From positions 1-6,045 of the forward strand of contig JBLHGN010000227.1 of assembly GCA_047616325.1 (NCBI GenBank): a stretch of DNA of 6,045 bases, written 5' to 3'. Each line of letters opens with the position of its first letter. Position 1 is the stretch's first letter. This document shows, in pieces, positions 4,563-6,045 of the stretch. Both the position numbers and the translations under genes were made by a program. Below the pieces are notes generated by a model. It worked only from the letters and a program-made list of their open reading frames with translations, had not been told where the DNA came from and made no database searches. This DNA comes from JBLHGN01 sp047616325 (GTDB lineage: Bacteria; Pseudomonadota; Gammaproteobacteria; Pseudomonadales; Cellvibrionaceae).

Positions 4563-6045
4563 ATGCAGAAGACCACACAATCTAAAGGCACATCAGTGCA
4601 CCCTCGCTCAAGCGGTCGGCGCAAGGTCTCGCGCCTAGCCAGAATGCTGACACTCGTGCTGTTATCCTTATGCATGAGCGCAATTGCTCTTAGTTTTTGC
4701 TTGCGCCTGATCGTCTTCAGCGGCGAAAACGATGTAACGAGAAGCGCTCAACTCGATAACGTTGCCAAATTCGCCATTACCCACCTAATAATTGCCGCTA
4801 ACAACAACGACATCACTGAATTACAGCGACGGCTAGACCAACTAGCCGTCGCTAATAATCTAGACTTTACCAAACTGACTCTGAATCCGGCCCATGCTAG
4901 CAATCCCTCAGATTCCGGCACCGGAGTGCCGCTCTCGCTTGCAGCCACAGGGTCCGTGAATCAAAATCAAAACTTGCCGATGGCCAGCCGTCACAGCTAC
5001 GGTTTTTCCTATGGCGGCGGCACTGCAAACCTGGAAATAAGCGTCAATGAACACTATATGTCGAGCACGACCGACAAAACCATAACACACTTATTTAAAC
5101 ACTTTCTGCTAGACGTTATTGTCATCGCTCTACTTACTATTACATTTGCCTACAGTATGCGCCGACTATTGCTTCGGCACATCATCCATATGAGCGACTA
5201 TATTACCACTGCCGACTACGACGATTTCACTCATAACTTAACACTAGAGCGTCGCATTGCTACAGCCGAAAACAGGGATGAGCTTGATGATGTAGCCGAT
5301 GCCTATGAATCCATGCGCAGTGCACTGGTGTCACAAACTGAAAAACGCCGCGTTGTAGAGCGGGCACTTAAGGAAGAAAAACAACAAAAGCAGGAAATTC
5401 GCCGACTCATTGAAAATGCAAAAAATGCCAACAAAGCAAAAAGTGAATTCATCGCCACGATGAGCCACGAAATTCGCACGCCATTAAACGGGGTTGTTGG
5501 CATGGTGGAAATGTTGCGAGACACGCCGTTAAACAACAATCAAAAACACTACCTCGATGTACTCTATCGCTCGGGCGAGTCGCTGCTCGAAATTATTAAT
5601 GACATTCTCGATTACTCCAAAATTGAATCTGGAAAAATGCTTTTGGAAAAAATCGAATTTAATATTGAAGAACTGATTAGTAATTGCTTCAAACTTTTTG
5701 TTGCCACAGCAGGCAAACGCGACATCGAACTGTTTAGCGATATAAGCCCAGATATACCCACTCATTTAATCGGCGACCCCACACGTCTTCGACAAATTGT
5801 CGTCAACCTAGTGGGCAACGCATTTAAGTTCACCTCTAACGGCTACGTTATTGTTCGCGTTAGATTGGACTCTAAGAACACTGGCGATAAAGTGAAATTA
5901 TTATTTTCTATTTGCGACAGTGGCATTGGCATTTCGCGTGAAGATCAAGCCCATTTGTTTCAGGCTTTTCGTCAAGCAGACACCTCCACCACTCGCAAAT
6001 TCGGCGGCAGCGGTTTAGGCCTTGCGATATGTAAACAGTTGGTAG
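4563..6045 (+). CDS. Membrane histidine kinase, probably hybrid (3' end outside window)
   Basis: The frame is open from ATG 4563 to the window end (494 codons, no stop); an in-frame TAA at 4515 makes this the only ATG start, though no good Shine-Dalgarno is present. Order of parts: basic cytoplasmic tail (1-28); TM1 (about 29-51); periplasmic sensor (about 52-180) with a Ser/Asn/Gly-rich stretch at 108-142; TM2 (about 181-198); HAMP (about 199-255, ENRDELDDVADAYESM); charged coiled-coil linker (256-298); HisKA with phospho-accepting H302 in SHEIRTPLNG; HATPase_c with N box NLVGNAFKFT (415-424), G1 DSGIGI (452-457), F box LFQAFRQAD (465-473) and G2 GGSGLGLAI (481-489). All catalytic boxes are intact. 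The HisKA wording (LLEIINDILDYSKIESGKM) is that of BarA/ArcB-type hybrid kinases, so receiver and perhaps Hpt domains are expected to the right; this is inference. The signal is unknown. It may share a transcript with hemW, 48 bp upstream. Confidence 0.93.
   Translation, partial: MQKTTQSKGTSVHPRSSGRRKVSRLARMLTLVLLSLCMSAIALSFCLRLIVFSGENDVTRSAQLDNVAKFAITHLIIAANNNDITELQRRLDQLAVANNLDFTKLTLNPAHASNPSDSGTGVPLSLAATGSVNQNQNLPMASRHSYGFSYGGGTANLEISVNEHYMSSTTDKTITHLFKHFLLDVIVIALLTITFAYSMRRLLLRHIIHMSDYITTADYDDFTHNLTLERRIATAENRDELDDVADAYESMRSALVSQTEKRRVVERALKEEKQQKQEIRRLIENAKNANKAKSEFIATMSHEIRTPLNGVVGMVEMLRDTPLNNNQKHYLDVLYRSGESLLEIINDILDYSKIESGKMLLEKIEFNIEELISNCFKLFVATAGKRDIELFSDISPDIPTHLIGDPTRLRQIVVNLVGNAFKFTSNGYVIVRVRLDSKNTGDKVKLLFSICDSGIGISREDQAHLFQAFRQADTSTTRKFGGSGLGLAICKQLV

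Noticed and set aside
4748..5765. Minus-strand frames within the histidine kinase (4748-4948, 4908-5090, 5303-5539, 5529-5765)
   Set aside because: They are antisense to an open kinase frame with all catalytic boxes intact; no independent evidence for coding.

Overview
This looks like chromosomal DNA from a gammaproteobacterium, probably an aquatic or marine one. That is inferred from gene content: a NAD-dependent alanine dehydrogenase with a divergent Lrp-type regulator, a TraF-like FadL-superfamily outer-membrane barrel, HemW, and a BarA/ArcB-style membrane histidine kinase. No gene here fixes the genus. Base composition is moderate and no gene looks strikingly foreign.

Layout. Positions 1-141 are the last 46 codons of a gene that resembles the tail of an IS1634/IS4-like transposase, and the insertion element probably ends near 228. 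Its edge cuts a leftward Lrp/AsnC regulator gene (193-393), leaving only the DNA-binding half plus about 11 residues read from the element. Divergent from it is an intact L-alanine dehydrogenase gene (ald, 533-1672). The space between the two (394-532) holds Lrp-box-like sites, so the remnant was very likely the local regulator of ald. A perfect 15-bp hairpin (1708-1743) terminates both ald and the convergent gene that follows.

That convergent gene (1764-3056, minus strand) encodes an exported 430-residue outer-membrane beta-barrel protein of the type often labelled 'conjugal transfer protein TraF'. A 255-bp spacer with a strongly T-rich stretch separates it from hemW (3312-4514, plus strand), a radical-SAM heme chaperone. 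After 48 bp comes a membrane-bound histidine kinase (4563 to the window end), which is open at the right edge and so has no stop codon here. Its periplasmic sensor domain resembles nothing I can name.

The genes do not form one pathway. The most informative spot is the left end, where an insertion appears to have decapitated the regulator of alanine catabolism while leaving the operator region and the target gene intact. I see no sign of a new multi-gene system, CRISPR array, tRNA or rRNA.
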